Source of the DNA: Kudoa neothunni | Lineage: Eukaryota; Cnidaria | DNA length: 64,000 nucleotides | NCBI GenBank assembly: GCA_964304625.1 | Contig: OZ199838.1 | Coordinates: forward strand, 13,144,001 to 13,208,000 | Reading direction: 5' to 3' | Shown here: one piece after another, positions 11,211 through 21,158 of the stretch | Layout of the letters: each line of letters begins with the position of its first letter | Position numbering within the stretch: position 1 is the first letter of the stretch | The notes under the pieces: generated by a model | Told to the model about the DNA's origin: nothing | The model's input: only the letters and a program-made list of their open reading frames with translations | Databases searched by the model: none | Made by a program: the position numbers and the translations under genes

Positions 11211-12252
11211 ATGCAACGAACTACGACGACACCTGAGCTGAGTAGGCGTTTCCAACCTTTCCAACAGTTGGTAATTAGCCGTATGGTCGACATTGGGGGT
11301 GATGATGATGAATGGATTTCAATGAGTTGTAAAATGAGGAAAACCCTCTCAGACAATTCTATTTTTCATAAAGCTATTGAGAGAATTAATTATTGGAAGT
11401 AGTTAGTGATTCTCTTCAAAGTTGATTTTCTGTTGTAGAAATCAAATATTAGCGTCAAATATGCTTGAAATCCTAAATAGTCATTTAGTCAAATTTAGTT
11501 TCATTTGATTTTATTTAATAATAGAAAAAATTCTCTCACAAAACATTACTCACTCCATTTGCTACGGCGTAGGATCTATTACCGAATACGAGAGCTCACA
11601 AATACAATTTGCATTATTTCTTTCCACTTTATACAGTGTTAAGGTTATTTTATTAATTAAATTATTAGTCAATTGTTGTTTCCTATGGATAGGATTCTCG
11701 TGGTAAAATTTTTGATCCGTGTTTCACTGAGGCCGATATTCGAGTGTGCAGTTATTTTTCTGTCGATATATTAGACCGCTGTGAAGTAATGTTTTTATTT
11801 TATATTAAAAATGTAGTCTTTATTCGTTAAATATCTATAATGTTATGAAAAATTGCAGATTACTTTCTACAATGAAACCCCCATCTTGTTTTTCATGCCG
11901 TTTTGCCCACTTGATCTTTATGAAAATCTACTTGAAAATAACTTCAATAAAGAATTTCTGAAAAATTTAAACATTCTTTCAAATTCACTATCGAAAGCAA
12001 TAAATAATCTACAAATGAGATCAACCAAGGTACCCCAAGATGAATACCCTCTTCTGATTAAGGTTAATCTTTACTTAAATTACCTACTTTCTGTTTTGTA
12101 CAAAATATTAATTTCTTCTTATTACATTCAAGGCTTTACAATTTGCTGAAGAAATTTCGGTTTGTTGTGATATTAAATGGAAGAAACGTAATCAAATACC
12201 TCCTGCTCTTTATGAGCTATCTTTTACCTCATTTGTAAATATTTCATCTTAG
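11211..12252 (+). CDS. SRR1-domain protein
   Basis: SRR1-like proteins are linked to circadian control, haem regulation and growth in plants, mammals and yeast; the biochemical activity is unsettled. Six exons: 11211-11398, 11439-11479, 11525-11643, 11693-11785, 11859-12062 and 12133-12252. Introns of 40, 45, 49, 73 and 70 nt give 765 coding bases (254 residues) with every phase consistent. Family landmarks in order: ICYGVGSI near residue 84 (family CYGLG), a conserved Q-A-L-F patch, FDPCFT (family DP.F), FFMPFCPLDLYENLL (family MPHC...LYNNLLW), an ILSNS where relatives have IIGNS, and a C-terminal PALYELSFTSF. The second exon (41 nt) is inferred from phase and is the least certain. Divergent partner of the TMED10-like gene. 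Confidence 0.83.
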
Positions 12253-14413
12253 TCTTTTTATTTATGTAATGTCATATAGCGCGGTATTTCTTTCGTAAAT
12301 ATATAGAAAATTAATTAAAAAATTTTGTCAGCTTCTAAAATCTCATATGAAAATCATCGTTAATTGCTAGACTAACAATAATTACATTTTTGCGAGACAG
12401 TGTTAATTGAAAATAGTTTTAATGAAGATTCATCTGTAAGAAAATAATTGAGACAAAATCCACAACTTTAAGGGTTTAAGTAAAATCAACTCACATAATC
12501 CTTATGACAGTACCTCTGAAGAGCAGTATATGGTAAATTTTCCATTATAGTATGTAAAATTCTGCGATAATCCTAATTCAAAAAATGGATATACCGTGTC
12601 TCCAGAAATATAAGAAGAGTGTTAAGTTTTTTTATTTGATAAAGAACATTAGGTCTTATATTTATAACAGACAACTTCCTATGTTTTATTCAGTACATAT
12701 AACAGAATCAAATAAAATATTTTAATTGAAAAAACATACGACAGCGCACATATAATTGGATAAATATTTGTATTTTTTTGAAAATAAAGATAAAATGACA
12801 ATCAAACATCAAAATCTACGTTTTTAAGGAGTATTTTTCCTTTATAATATTTATTATTATTAACTATCCGATAAAATTACATTGTTAGAAATATTTTGTT
12901 ATATTACTCAAAATGTGCAGATGCGGAGTATTTTACTAGTTCTTATACTAAAAACTAGCTCAAGAAGACCAATAGGTTTTATAATTGGGAAACACTATAA
13001 TTTCAGTCCTGCAAAATAGGCGACGGCCAAATACGGAGTAAGGAAATATCGCACAAAAATTTCACTCTTTTAAATAAATTTTTCACTGTTGAATATATTT
13101 AATACAGTGACTTCTAACTCGATTTCTGCTATAGGGAATCTATCAGTTAATCAGCATTCACGATACATCATTACTGTTTTACGAATTTCACGTGGTTTAT
13201 AATATGGAATTATTTTTTGCTATATTAATCAATAGTTTGTATACAATAACTCCAATACTGTGTACAACAAATTTTCAAGATAACGAATACAATAAATAAC
13301 CAGATTCATGCAATTTTCTAAAAATTCGGCATACTTTATAAATATTAAATATAACAAAGTTTTCTGATTTTCGAGTATTTTATGAATTTTAAGCCAATGA
13401 GAATTAAAATAAACTAGAATATAATCTAAATAATAATCACGTGAGCACCATTTAACGCAAAATTTGGGTGGATACCTTTCATTGATTAATGTGTTTTATT
13501 CTCAGTGGAAAGAACAATTAATTCAAAAACTGGGATGTTACTGATAAATATAAAATAATAACGTAATACAATAACCTTCCCTTGCGGAAGAGGGTGCGAA
13601 AACTACCACAGTGGCTAATCGATTTGATCTACTTTGATATTAAATGATGTTATATTTATAAAAGGCGGGGACTATTTTATAATAAATTTTAATCCTAAAC
13701 GACAAGTACGCTTGCACATGAATTATTTTAATCCCAATAACTCTTACTTACAAGTTATATACAGTTTTAACTTGTTAGAATCTGATTAATTTAATTATTA
13801 ATAATAATTAAGAGCAAAGCAGCGGGCCAGAAATAAATATAATTAAAAATAGTGAAACAAAATTATTTACCGTGCCGATGGAAAATTTCATAGTAAAATG
13901 GAGATATTAATTACAACAATCCTCAGAATATGTATTCATTCAATATGAATCTCACAAATTTCGTTTTAAAAAATTAGATAAAATCGGTTACCAACTGTAT
14001 ATATGTATTAGTTGTTTTTAATAAATTAGTAAGGCGCTATTAGTTAGATTCCTCCAGTAAACCATTAATTTCTGTCATTATCATGCAACCATTGATGGAG
14101 ATATAAAATGATTTTAATTAGTTTATATCAGCTATAATTCGTAAAATAATGTTGAAAAAATAAAAGAATTAAACCGGGTATACTTGCATAATAAAAATAA
14201 TATTTTTTTAATCAACAATTTCCTTTTCAACAGATGATATTAAGAAATATTTGAAATTATCGATCAAAATTTGGGAACTAAGCCGGAATGTCGCATTAGT
14301 TATCAATGTTTTATATAATTAAGTTATTTCCATTTCTTGAAATTTAATATGAACTTAATTTATTTAAATGAACAAATAAATAAGAAGTCTATTCATTATA
14401 AACAGATAAACGT
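12253..14413. other. no gene seen
   Basis: AT-rich, about 2.1 kb. It probably contains the 3' ends of the SRR1-like and eEFSec transcripts, which converge on it. A polyadenylation signal for eEFSec lies at 14359-14364 on the minus strand. Confidence 0.45.
14359..14364 (-). terminator. polyadenylation signal AATAAA for eEFSec
   Basis: AATAAA on the minus strand about 50 bases past the eEFSec stop codon. Confidence 0.5.
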
Positions 14414-16260
14414 CTATGAAGAAATTTTATAAATTTTAGATTTATCACAAAGCAGTTGCTTATAGTTGAGAGTAACAGAGACATTTGATTTGTGGTGGTC
14501 ATTGCTGTGATGAGTAGGAGTTGAATGGTCGAGTTGAATTTTGATTTTTCCAGTGGTTCCAAACTTACCTTCAATGGTTCCAACGCAACCATCCGAAAAT
14601 TTTACAGGAAACCCGATAAAGGAATCAATTTTTGATTCCTTTTTAAACATTTCTTTGACAATAATACAGTTTTCTTTTAGAATTTTTTCAATAACACCAA
14701 CTTTGGTTTTAATTTTATAGATATTGACTGGTATTCGCTTAAACATTAATAAACAACATTTCTATAAGCATTTTATGAAAGTTACTTTCACTTCGAGGGG
14801 GTTAGCGTCAGAGTTTTCAAATTTTTTAATTATTTCACCGTAGAATGCTATTCGACAAGATTTTTTCGAGATGTCTTGGTCCATTTTAAGCCCAATAATG
14901 GTATTGATATTGCAATAGAACGTTGGAATTTGAAGCGTTACGTAAGCATAACAACTATCCCCATCCAATTGTTCAATATTTACAAAAGAGCTACCCATGC
15001 TGAAGTTATCAACGGTGGGATCACGATCTGTGTCCCTAAACAAATTCACTGTTCCAACTATGGTATCGAAGGAGATGGACACATGAAATTTGGATTTGTT
15101 GAGTATAGGCTATTTTTAATGAAAACAACCACCGAAACAAACCCATTACTTGTTTATAATATTTGAAATGATGTAGAACACAAATAAAAGATTGAATAGT
15201 TGTGATAGAACCAGGAGCACAGAGCAACCCTCGTTCCATAGCCGTAGGGTCGAATTGAGTGATACAAATACCAGCCCGGTCTCCTTGACTAATTTTGTCG
15301 ACATTTTTACGAAAAACCTAACCAAGTAAAATAAAAAATCTTACATCGAATTCGAAATAATTAAAACTCACTTGAATTGATTTAACTTTTCGAACGTCAT
15401 TGGTGGAAGCCACCAAAACATTCGATTTGACACCAATACAACCAGCTATCACAGTGCCGGTAACAACTGTGCCATGTCCTTTTATATTGAAACAATGGTC
15501 TACTGCAAAAAGAAATTTGGATTCATCAGCTAAAATGGTGGGTCTAGGTTGAACATATTTTAGAAGAGCATTTTTAAGTGTCTCAATAGAATAGTTGGGA
15601 TGTTTGTTGGTGATATCAACTGCAACAATAGGGCTGTTATGAAAAGCTGTTTTCTCTAAAGTTTTTCCAATACGAGATTTCATCTAGATAGAGTATTATT
15701 TCAGCCATCTACCCAAAAGACGACGAGGTATACTTTTCCCACGACACTATCAATGCTGCTACCATTCTCAGCGCACAGCAAATCGATCTTGGTCAAAACA
15801 AATATCAATTTTATTTTCAAGATTTCTGCCAGCATTATACATTCGGCAGTTTGTGTTTGAATTCCATGAGTGACATCAATTATGCACATGGCGAAATGCA
15901 TTATTTTCGAGCCACCTACCACAGTCAAATGTTATTGATAGGCTTAAATTCTTGCCATCAAAGCTCACTTATAATGGTTTTAAGTAAAGATGCATGACCA
16001 GGGCAATCAACTAATGTGAATTGAACGAGAGATTTTGAATGTAATTGTGGAAAACATTTCAATCTATCATTCAAATCCATAACAAAACTGCTAAAACCTA
16101 GATCAAGAGTGATCCCCCGTTGTTGACTTTGCGGATTTTTATCGAATGCTGCTGTCGATGCTACTGTACTTAAATTTTTAGCAAGTGTGGTCTTACCACT
16201 ATCAACATGACCGATCAGACCCACATTAACGTTAAAAACTGTCCCATAATCGTACTCCAT
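14414..16260 (-). CDS. EEFSEC: selenocysteine-specific elongation factor eEFSec
   Basis: Translational GTPase that delivers Sec-tRNA to the ribosome at UGA codons marked by a SECIS element. Six exons: 16260-15969, 15915-15734, 15683-15372, 15317-15150, 15109-14786 and 14737-14414. Introns are 53, 50, 54, 40 and 48 nt; 1602 coding bases give 533 residues (human 596). GTPase motifs: GHVDSGKTT, the family-specific QQRGITLDLGFSSF, DCPGHASLLKT, and TKIDLL where NKID is usual. Further eEFSec signatures are VDHCFNIKGHGTVVTGT, ITQFDP...ERGLLCAPGS, KFHVSISFDTIVGTV, and domain IV ending in IGFPVKFSDGCVGTI. The gap between domain III motifs is shorter than in vertebrates. The first in-frame ATG (MEYDYGTVFN) sits 15 residues before the P-loop as in relatives. 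Divergent neighbour 62 bp away. This is good evidence that the organism encodes selenoproteins. Confidence 0.92.
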
Positions 16261-16322
16261 AGTATTGTGCACGCACTTGCGTTGCGATTGTTGCCCTGCT
16301 TTCTCATTACCATTCAATTGCG
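16261..16322. promoter_or_regulatory. 62-bp bidirectional start region
   Basis: Separates the eEFSec ATG (minus) from the next gene's ATG (plus). A shared bidirectional promoter is inferred from spacing only; no TATA-like motif stands out. Confidence 0.4.
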
Positions 16323-17419
16323 ATGAATTTTCATACCAAACGTTATGTTGAATGGGAAAAAGATATTGAAAATTATTATTTGCTAGAAAATAACGAACAT
16401 AGCAACCATAAAATAAAGCTTCATCTCATTCAACTGTTCGAATCTACAGATCCAATACTATTACATATTCTTTCTAGAACACTGCTGCATTATCTTAGTG
16501 TTGGGGATAAAGTGACTAAAAGTTTGAAATTAATCCAATTAGCTATATCTCTACACAATGAATCGGCAAGTTTTTCTTCTGGGACCAAAAAAGAATTGTT
16601 TTTAAGATTTTTGATACCATTTTTATGTTGGCTCTCAACGTCTTGTATCAATACTGAGGAGAAAATTTTCTTAGAAGATCTTAATGAAATAATTATCCCG
16701 GTTATTGACAATTTTTCTAAATTTTCCTCCTGCTCTTGTTATTTAAAATTACAGATTGGTGTATATTTGGTTAAAATCTACAAGAATACATCCCATTATT
16801 ACTCGTTTGCTGTTTCAACTCGTTTTCTAAACCTCTTAAAGTCTCTTGTCGTCTTAAATCATGATGATGCCAAATTAGATTTATTAACTGAGCCAATAAG
16901 TTTGATTTGGTTCTACAAACTGTTAAATGAGATGGAAAAATTCGCTCTAATAAACTCCAAGCGGGGTCGTTATTCCGGAGAGTTCGTATCACTTATCGAG
17001 ACTCTGGTAGAAAATGTTACATCTTCGAACATTTCCATGACAATAGTGCAGATCTATAGGGGCTCTGTGTCACGCGAATCTTGTTTTGTAACTTGTTCCA
17101 AGTCGGTTCTACTGAAGACGATAGAAAGATGTTTTGAACATGAAAAATTTAAGTTACTGATACCAATAAGTTCTTGTGTCTCTATAATTTTTTTTCTAAT
17201 TCCAATGTAGGTCTTCGGGAGTCATTTCACGAATTACTTCTCAAAGATATGACCGATAATGTCAGTTATATTTTGGATCAAATAAATCCCAATTGTCATG
17301 ATTATAATGTTTTGCTGTCTGAAATTCTGATGGACGATGATGCAACTCAAACTAAGACTATGCTCAATGGCATCATCTTATCAAAAAATTCTATATTTAT
17401 AAATACAGATGAAAAGTAA
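16323..17419 (+). CDS. uncharacterised helical protein
   Basis: Two exons, 16323-17169 and 17211-17419, with a 41-nt intron (phase 1), giving 351 residues. The first exon is a long intact frame starting MNFHTKRYVEWEKD. The protein looks almost wholly alpha-helical and leucine-rich, with repeating amphipathic segments like a HEAT/ARM-type solenoid; no signal peptide or clear membrane helix. The exon-2 part reads LRESFHELLLKDMTDNVSYI and ends with an acidic segment. I do not recognise the family. A faint likeness of residues 30-90 to hyccin (PI4-kinase complex) lacks that family's key motifs. The short intron and start next to eEFSec support a real host gene. Confidence 0.7.
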
Positions 17420-17458
17420 ACTTATTATTATAAATAATTCTTCTAATTTGACTATTCA

Positions 17459-17464
17459 AATAAA
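17459..17464 (+). terminator. polyadenylation signal AATAAA
   Basis: AATAAA about 40 bases after the stop codon of the preceding plus-strand gene. Confidence 0.5.
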
Positions 17465-18919
17465 ATATAAATTAATTTTAATTAAAGTTTTCGTTTATTC
17501 AAAATTAGCATCTTCATTTGAAAAAGCCTCATTATTTTAAAATATTTTAAAAATTTTATTTTTGTAACTGAGAATAAAAACTAATCTATATTTGCCCAGC
17601 CTATGTTTGATTTGCTATTTGTCGACTATATTTATAATTTAAAATGGATTAGCTAATCTTAAAGAAAACTTTTTAGACTAATTATAGTCATACAAATTAT
17701 TTTTATATTCAGTGGATTATCAATAATCCACGAGTCATTTTGGATTTAGGAGAATGTAGAACTAAGCATCAACTACTTTAATTCATAAATTTGAAGAACA
17801 AATGAACTATCATTCTTAAAATAACCGGTTTATTGTATGTTCCAATATTTTACCGGAATGTTGTAAATATTTAATTCTATATTTGAAACTATGTTTTCCA
17901 TCCGCCGAATATTTTAAAAAAGTATTTTGGAGCTAGCTACACTTATGTATTATAAAAAATAGTTACGAGGGACTGTATATGCGCTCTTCATTGATAGAAG
18001 AGCGCCGTTTAGTTTATTTTGGAAACGTGATCTGCATCATAGTTATTCATTATTTCCTAATGTTTGAAATTCCAATGAGTTAAAATTTCTTGATGTACAG
18101 TAATAATGTTTCCATGGGAACATACATGCTATAAATATACTTTTTATCTACCCGAAAATTGAACTTAGCCTAATTTCGGTTAAAAAATTGCAAATTTAAT
18201 GATAAACGTAAACTTCATCATTATAGTTTTGCATTTAAACTATTATTTTAATTTAATCATTAATAATTATAAAAATTAACGTATTAACGCGAACAATGAT
18301 AAAAAGAAATTTCGGAAGTTGCTGCCGCTAGGAATCATGATAATCAGACAGGATTAATTTTTCCTATATTTATTTCTGCCTTCTAGAAATAATTAAATAT
18401 ATCAGATCCTAAAAAATTAAATGTGTAAACCACCTATAAATAGGAGTTTTATTAATAAAAAATGGCAAATGTGCAGACCTCGTTCGCATTTAAGATTAAA
18501 TTTTCTCTTGATAACCGCTTAAGCCATTCATTTCATTATTGAAAATAGGAAATCATTTGGATAAATTTGATCTAATCGGGTTTTCACATTTCATCTCTCC
18601 CATTTTCAAATAAACAAACATTCTTTTGTATTGGGCTGTGCGCATTAGCATCTTTAAACATGAGCTTGTGGAGCTTATTTTACAGTATACGTAACGAACC
18701 CTGCACAGTTTCGACAATAGCCGAGAAAAGGGGCACGATATAAAGTTATAAGACAAAATTCGCAATAAAAAGCATAGATATAATAAAAAATCTATTTACG
18801 GTTAGCTTAACGATGATATGAATTAGATCATCCAATTTTGAATAATTTTAGTCTTTTGAAAAGTTATTGAAAATGTTTGCGTGGTTCCCATATGAACATA
18901 AAAACCCGAAGAAACGTTA
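17465..18919. other. no gene established
   Basis: AT-rich. A short open stretch beginning MSLWSLFYSIRNEP at about 18660 (plus) could be an exon, but nothing joins to it convincingly. Confidence 0.35.
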
Positions 18920-19184
18920 ATGGTGCCTTCCAATTCAGATGTAAGTTTGTGAAAAAATATGCTCTATCAGGAAAATCACTACTTTGGAGTTATCGAAGGT
19001 TCCGTTATAGAAATGTAATATTTTTATAGTTTACATCGCTCAAGCCCCAACATCCACATATGAAGATCTACAATTTCGCATGGATATTGCATCCTTCTCT
19101 ATTATACCTAAGTGGAATATTATTTATAAGGATGAGATAGCTTCAAATCTCGATAAAGATTCCAAAAAAATTGGAGTCGAGTGA
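18920..19184 (+). CDS. possible small multi-exon gene, function unknown
   Basis: Exons 18920-18940, 18971-18998 and 19030-19184 join across 30- and 31-nt GT..AG introns into one frame of 68 codons starting MVPSNSDENHYFGVIE and ending KDSKKIGVE. Two more coding-looking stretches follow at about 19210-19330 (NIEQIPKNKHITMIGG...) and 19395-19550 (SLNIVHEKLLTVKNLY...). I could not link them by splice sites in matching phase, so the gene may run to about 19550 or be decaying. No family recognised. The support is only frame, intron size like the neighbours, and codon texture. Confidence 0.3.
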
Positions 19185-20279
19185 ATTTTCGCATCGTTCG
19201 ACTAAACTGCCGTCTCCAACAGAGTATAATATTGAACAAATACCTAAGAATAAACATATAACAATGATTGGAGGGATCGAAGAAAATAACAAATGTTTTC
19301 TCAAGATTTATCAACATATAAATAAAACTGTTACTGAAAGATCATAATAGATAACATTGGAGTCAAACAATTTGAGAAGGCCGCTGTGTTGAACATAATA
19401 GCTTAGAAAGTTTGAACATTGTTCATGAGAAGTTATTGACAGTCAAAAATTTGTATAAACCGATAAAATTTATAAAAATAGAGTTAAATCTATCAAATAA
19501 GTATCTAAATGGAAATATCGAAATTGGACTTTTAAAAAATCCTGAATGATTCTGTTTTTATACTCTTTTTTTGTTTAGAATAATTTACAATGCTGAAGAA
19601 CTTATCACTTTATTTAAACATGCATTTAATGTATATAAAACGTATATTTCAATTATTTTTTTCAAACGTTAACATTTTAAACTTGAATTCCATCACATGC
19701 ACTGTAAAATAGTCCTTTCATCGTCATTCTTTTCCAGCTAGTTGTTGAGTGAAAAATTATTTTATTTTCCAAAATTAACCTAGTTGTAAATTTAACTTGA
19801 TGGATATTTTATCATTGTTGACATAAAACTATTTATCCGCATAAAACAGAACTCAAGCTTCATTCGATCAACCGAAATTTATCGTAACTATGTCGAACAA
19901 CATCGAACACATTTTTTTTGATTCACACTTAATTTTTGTATATCATATTGCTCAATACAGAGTTTAAATTAATTTAAACACTCTTATAAAGACACACTTT
20001 ATTTTAGGTCCAACTTGAGTTTTCTAAGCTGTTGCCGATTATAAAGAGCACAAATAATGACAAATACCTCATATTTTGTCTTTTTCTATTATAATTCTTA
20101 ATTGAATTAATATTTTAGGACGGTAGCAAATAATTCTACGGCATGTTTCCGAAGATTATTCTCTAATTTGCTATTTGCAAACAATGATTAATATAGGATA
20201 AACATTAATACTTTCAAATTAACTATTAAACTTTTCTCACATTCATTTCTAATTATTATTCTAATGTTGATTGTTAAGA
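19185..20279. other. possible continuation exons, otherwise empty
   Basis: The first 370 bases may hold further exons of the preceding tentative gene. From about 19560 on I see nothing recognisable. Confidence 0.3.
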
Positions 20280-20666
20280 ATGCAAATGAGGAGAATCTTT
20301 GAAAAGATATGCCCCATTGGATTGATGATTAATTATCTTGATGAGATCGAGTGGGATGTGTGGTATATTGTCGACAGCTTATTACATAAGAAAGCTGTTG
20401 AATTGGAATTATGGCTCCGTTTTTGTAAACTGATTCATCGCGAAGGTGCTATAGGGCGAGGTCACGCGAAATGCTTCTACTGTAGCGTATTAACAATTGT
20501 TAGCGAAGAAAAACGTCATACACTTCTCAGCCACCGATTAAATACACTCTTTCAAGATTTAATATCAAAGATAAACAACACACACATAATCAGTTTTAAT
20601 GTGAAGCCACTTTTGAAAAGCCTCGCCCAATGCGTTATTTATCTCACACCTCAAAATTGGCTCTGA
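20280..20666 (+). CDS. hypothetical protein or exon
   Basis: A 128-codon frame (MQMRRIFEKICPIG...) with mixed charge, several Trp and Cys residues and no signal peptide. The ATG follows an acceptor-like TTGTTAAG, so it may be the last exon of a longer gene rather than a complete one. Its codon texture is less AT-driven than the surroundings, which favours real coding sequence. No family recognised. A link to the downstream EF-2 gene is unlikely, since that gene has its own start. Confidence 0.4.
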   Translation: MQMRRIFEKICPIGLMINYLDEIEWDVWYIVDSLLHKKAVELELWLRFCKLIHREGAIGRGHAKCFYCSVLTIVSEEKRHTLLSHRLNTLFQDLISKINNTHIISFNVKPLLKSLAQCVIYLTPQNWL

Positions 20667-21158
20667 ATCGACACAAATCTAACCTTTGATGGAGTATGCG
20701 CATCCACACTAAACTAAGTCGCCATTTTGTTCATTGCAGTTGCTTATACGTAGTGACCACATATGAAACAACCTAATTGAAAATATATATTTTTAGACTA
20801 TTTTCTGATATTAATAGACATAAAAACTTGATAAAAATAATCAAGGAGAACCAACACTGCATGGATAGGATTAATTTGTTTCGGTGAATTGACACTTCCT
20901 ACGTTGTAAATTTTACCTGTTATATTTTGGTTGGCATGGCTAAAGCAATTGGTAAATGTTTTTTAACAATTTCAAAAATGGAATCTATCACCATAATTCA
21001 TTTTCAGTTGCGCTTATTTAATCAGGTCGCAAAATTCAAAGTTATTAATCTCTCATGTGGTCATCGTGCACGATCGACAATACAAGATTAAGATCGGCAT
21101 TAAACACGAGGAAGTGGACGCACAAAGCAAAGTTTGCCATTGAAGACGTTATCTAGAA
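20667..21158. other. EF-2 upstream region
   Basis: About 490 bases that should contain the EF-2 promoter and 5' UTR. No specific element identified. Confidence 0.4.

Noticed and set aside
11063-11356. A 97-codon minus-strand frame upstream of TMED10
   Set aside because: It lies opposite SRR1 exon 1 and out of frame with TMED10; an in-frame stop separates any extension.
16323-17419. Hyccin (FAM126) homologue
   Set aside because: Only a short helical stretch is similar; the conserved P-S-L...S-x-Y-H-E motif and later landmarks are missing.
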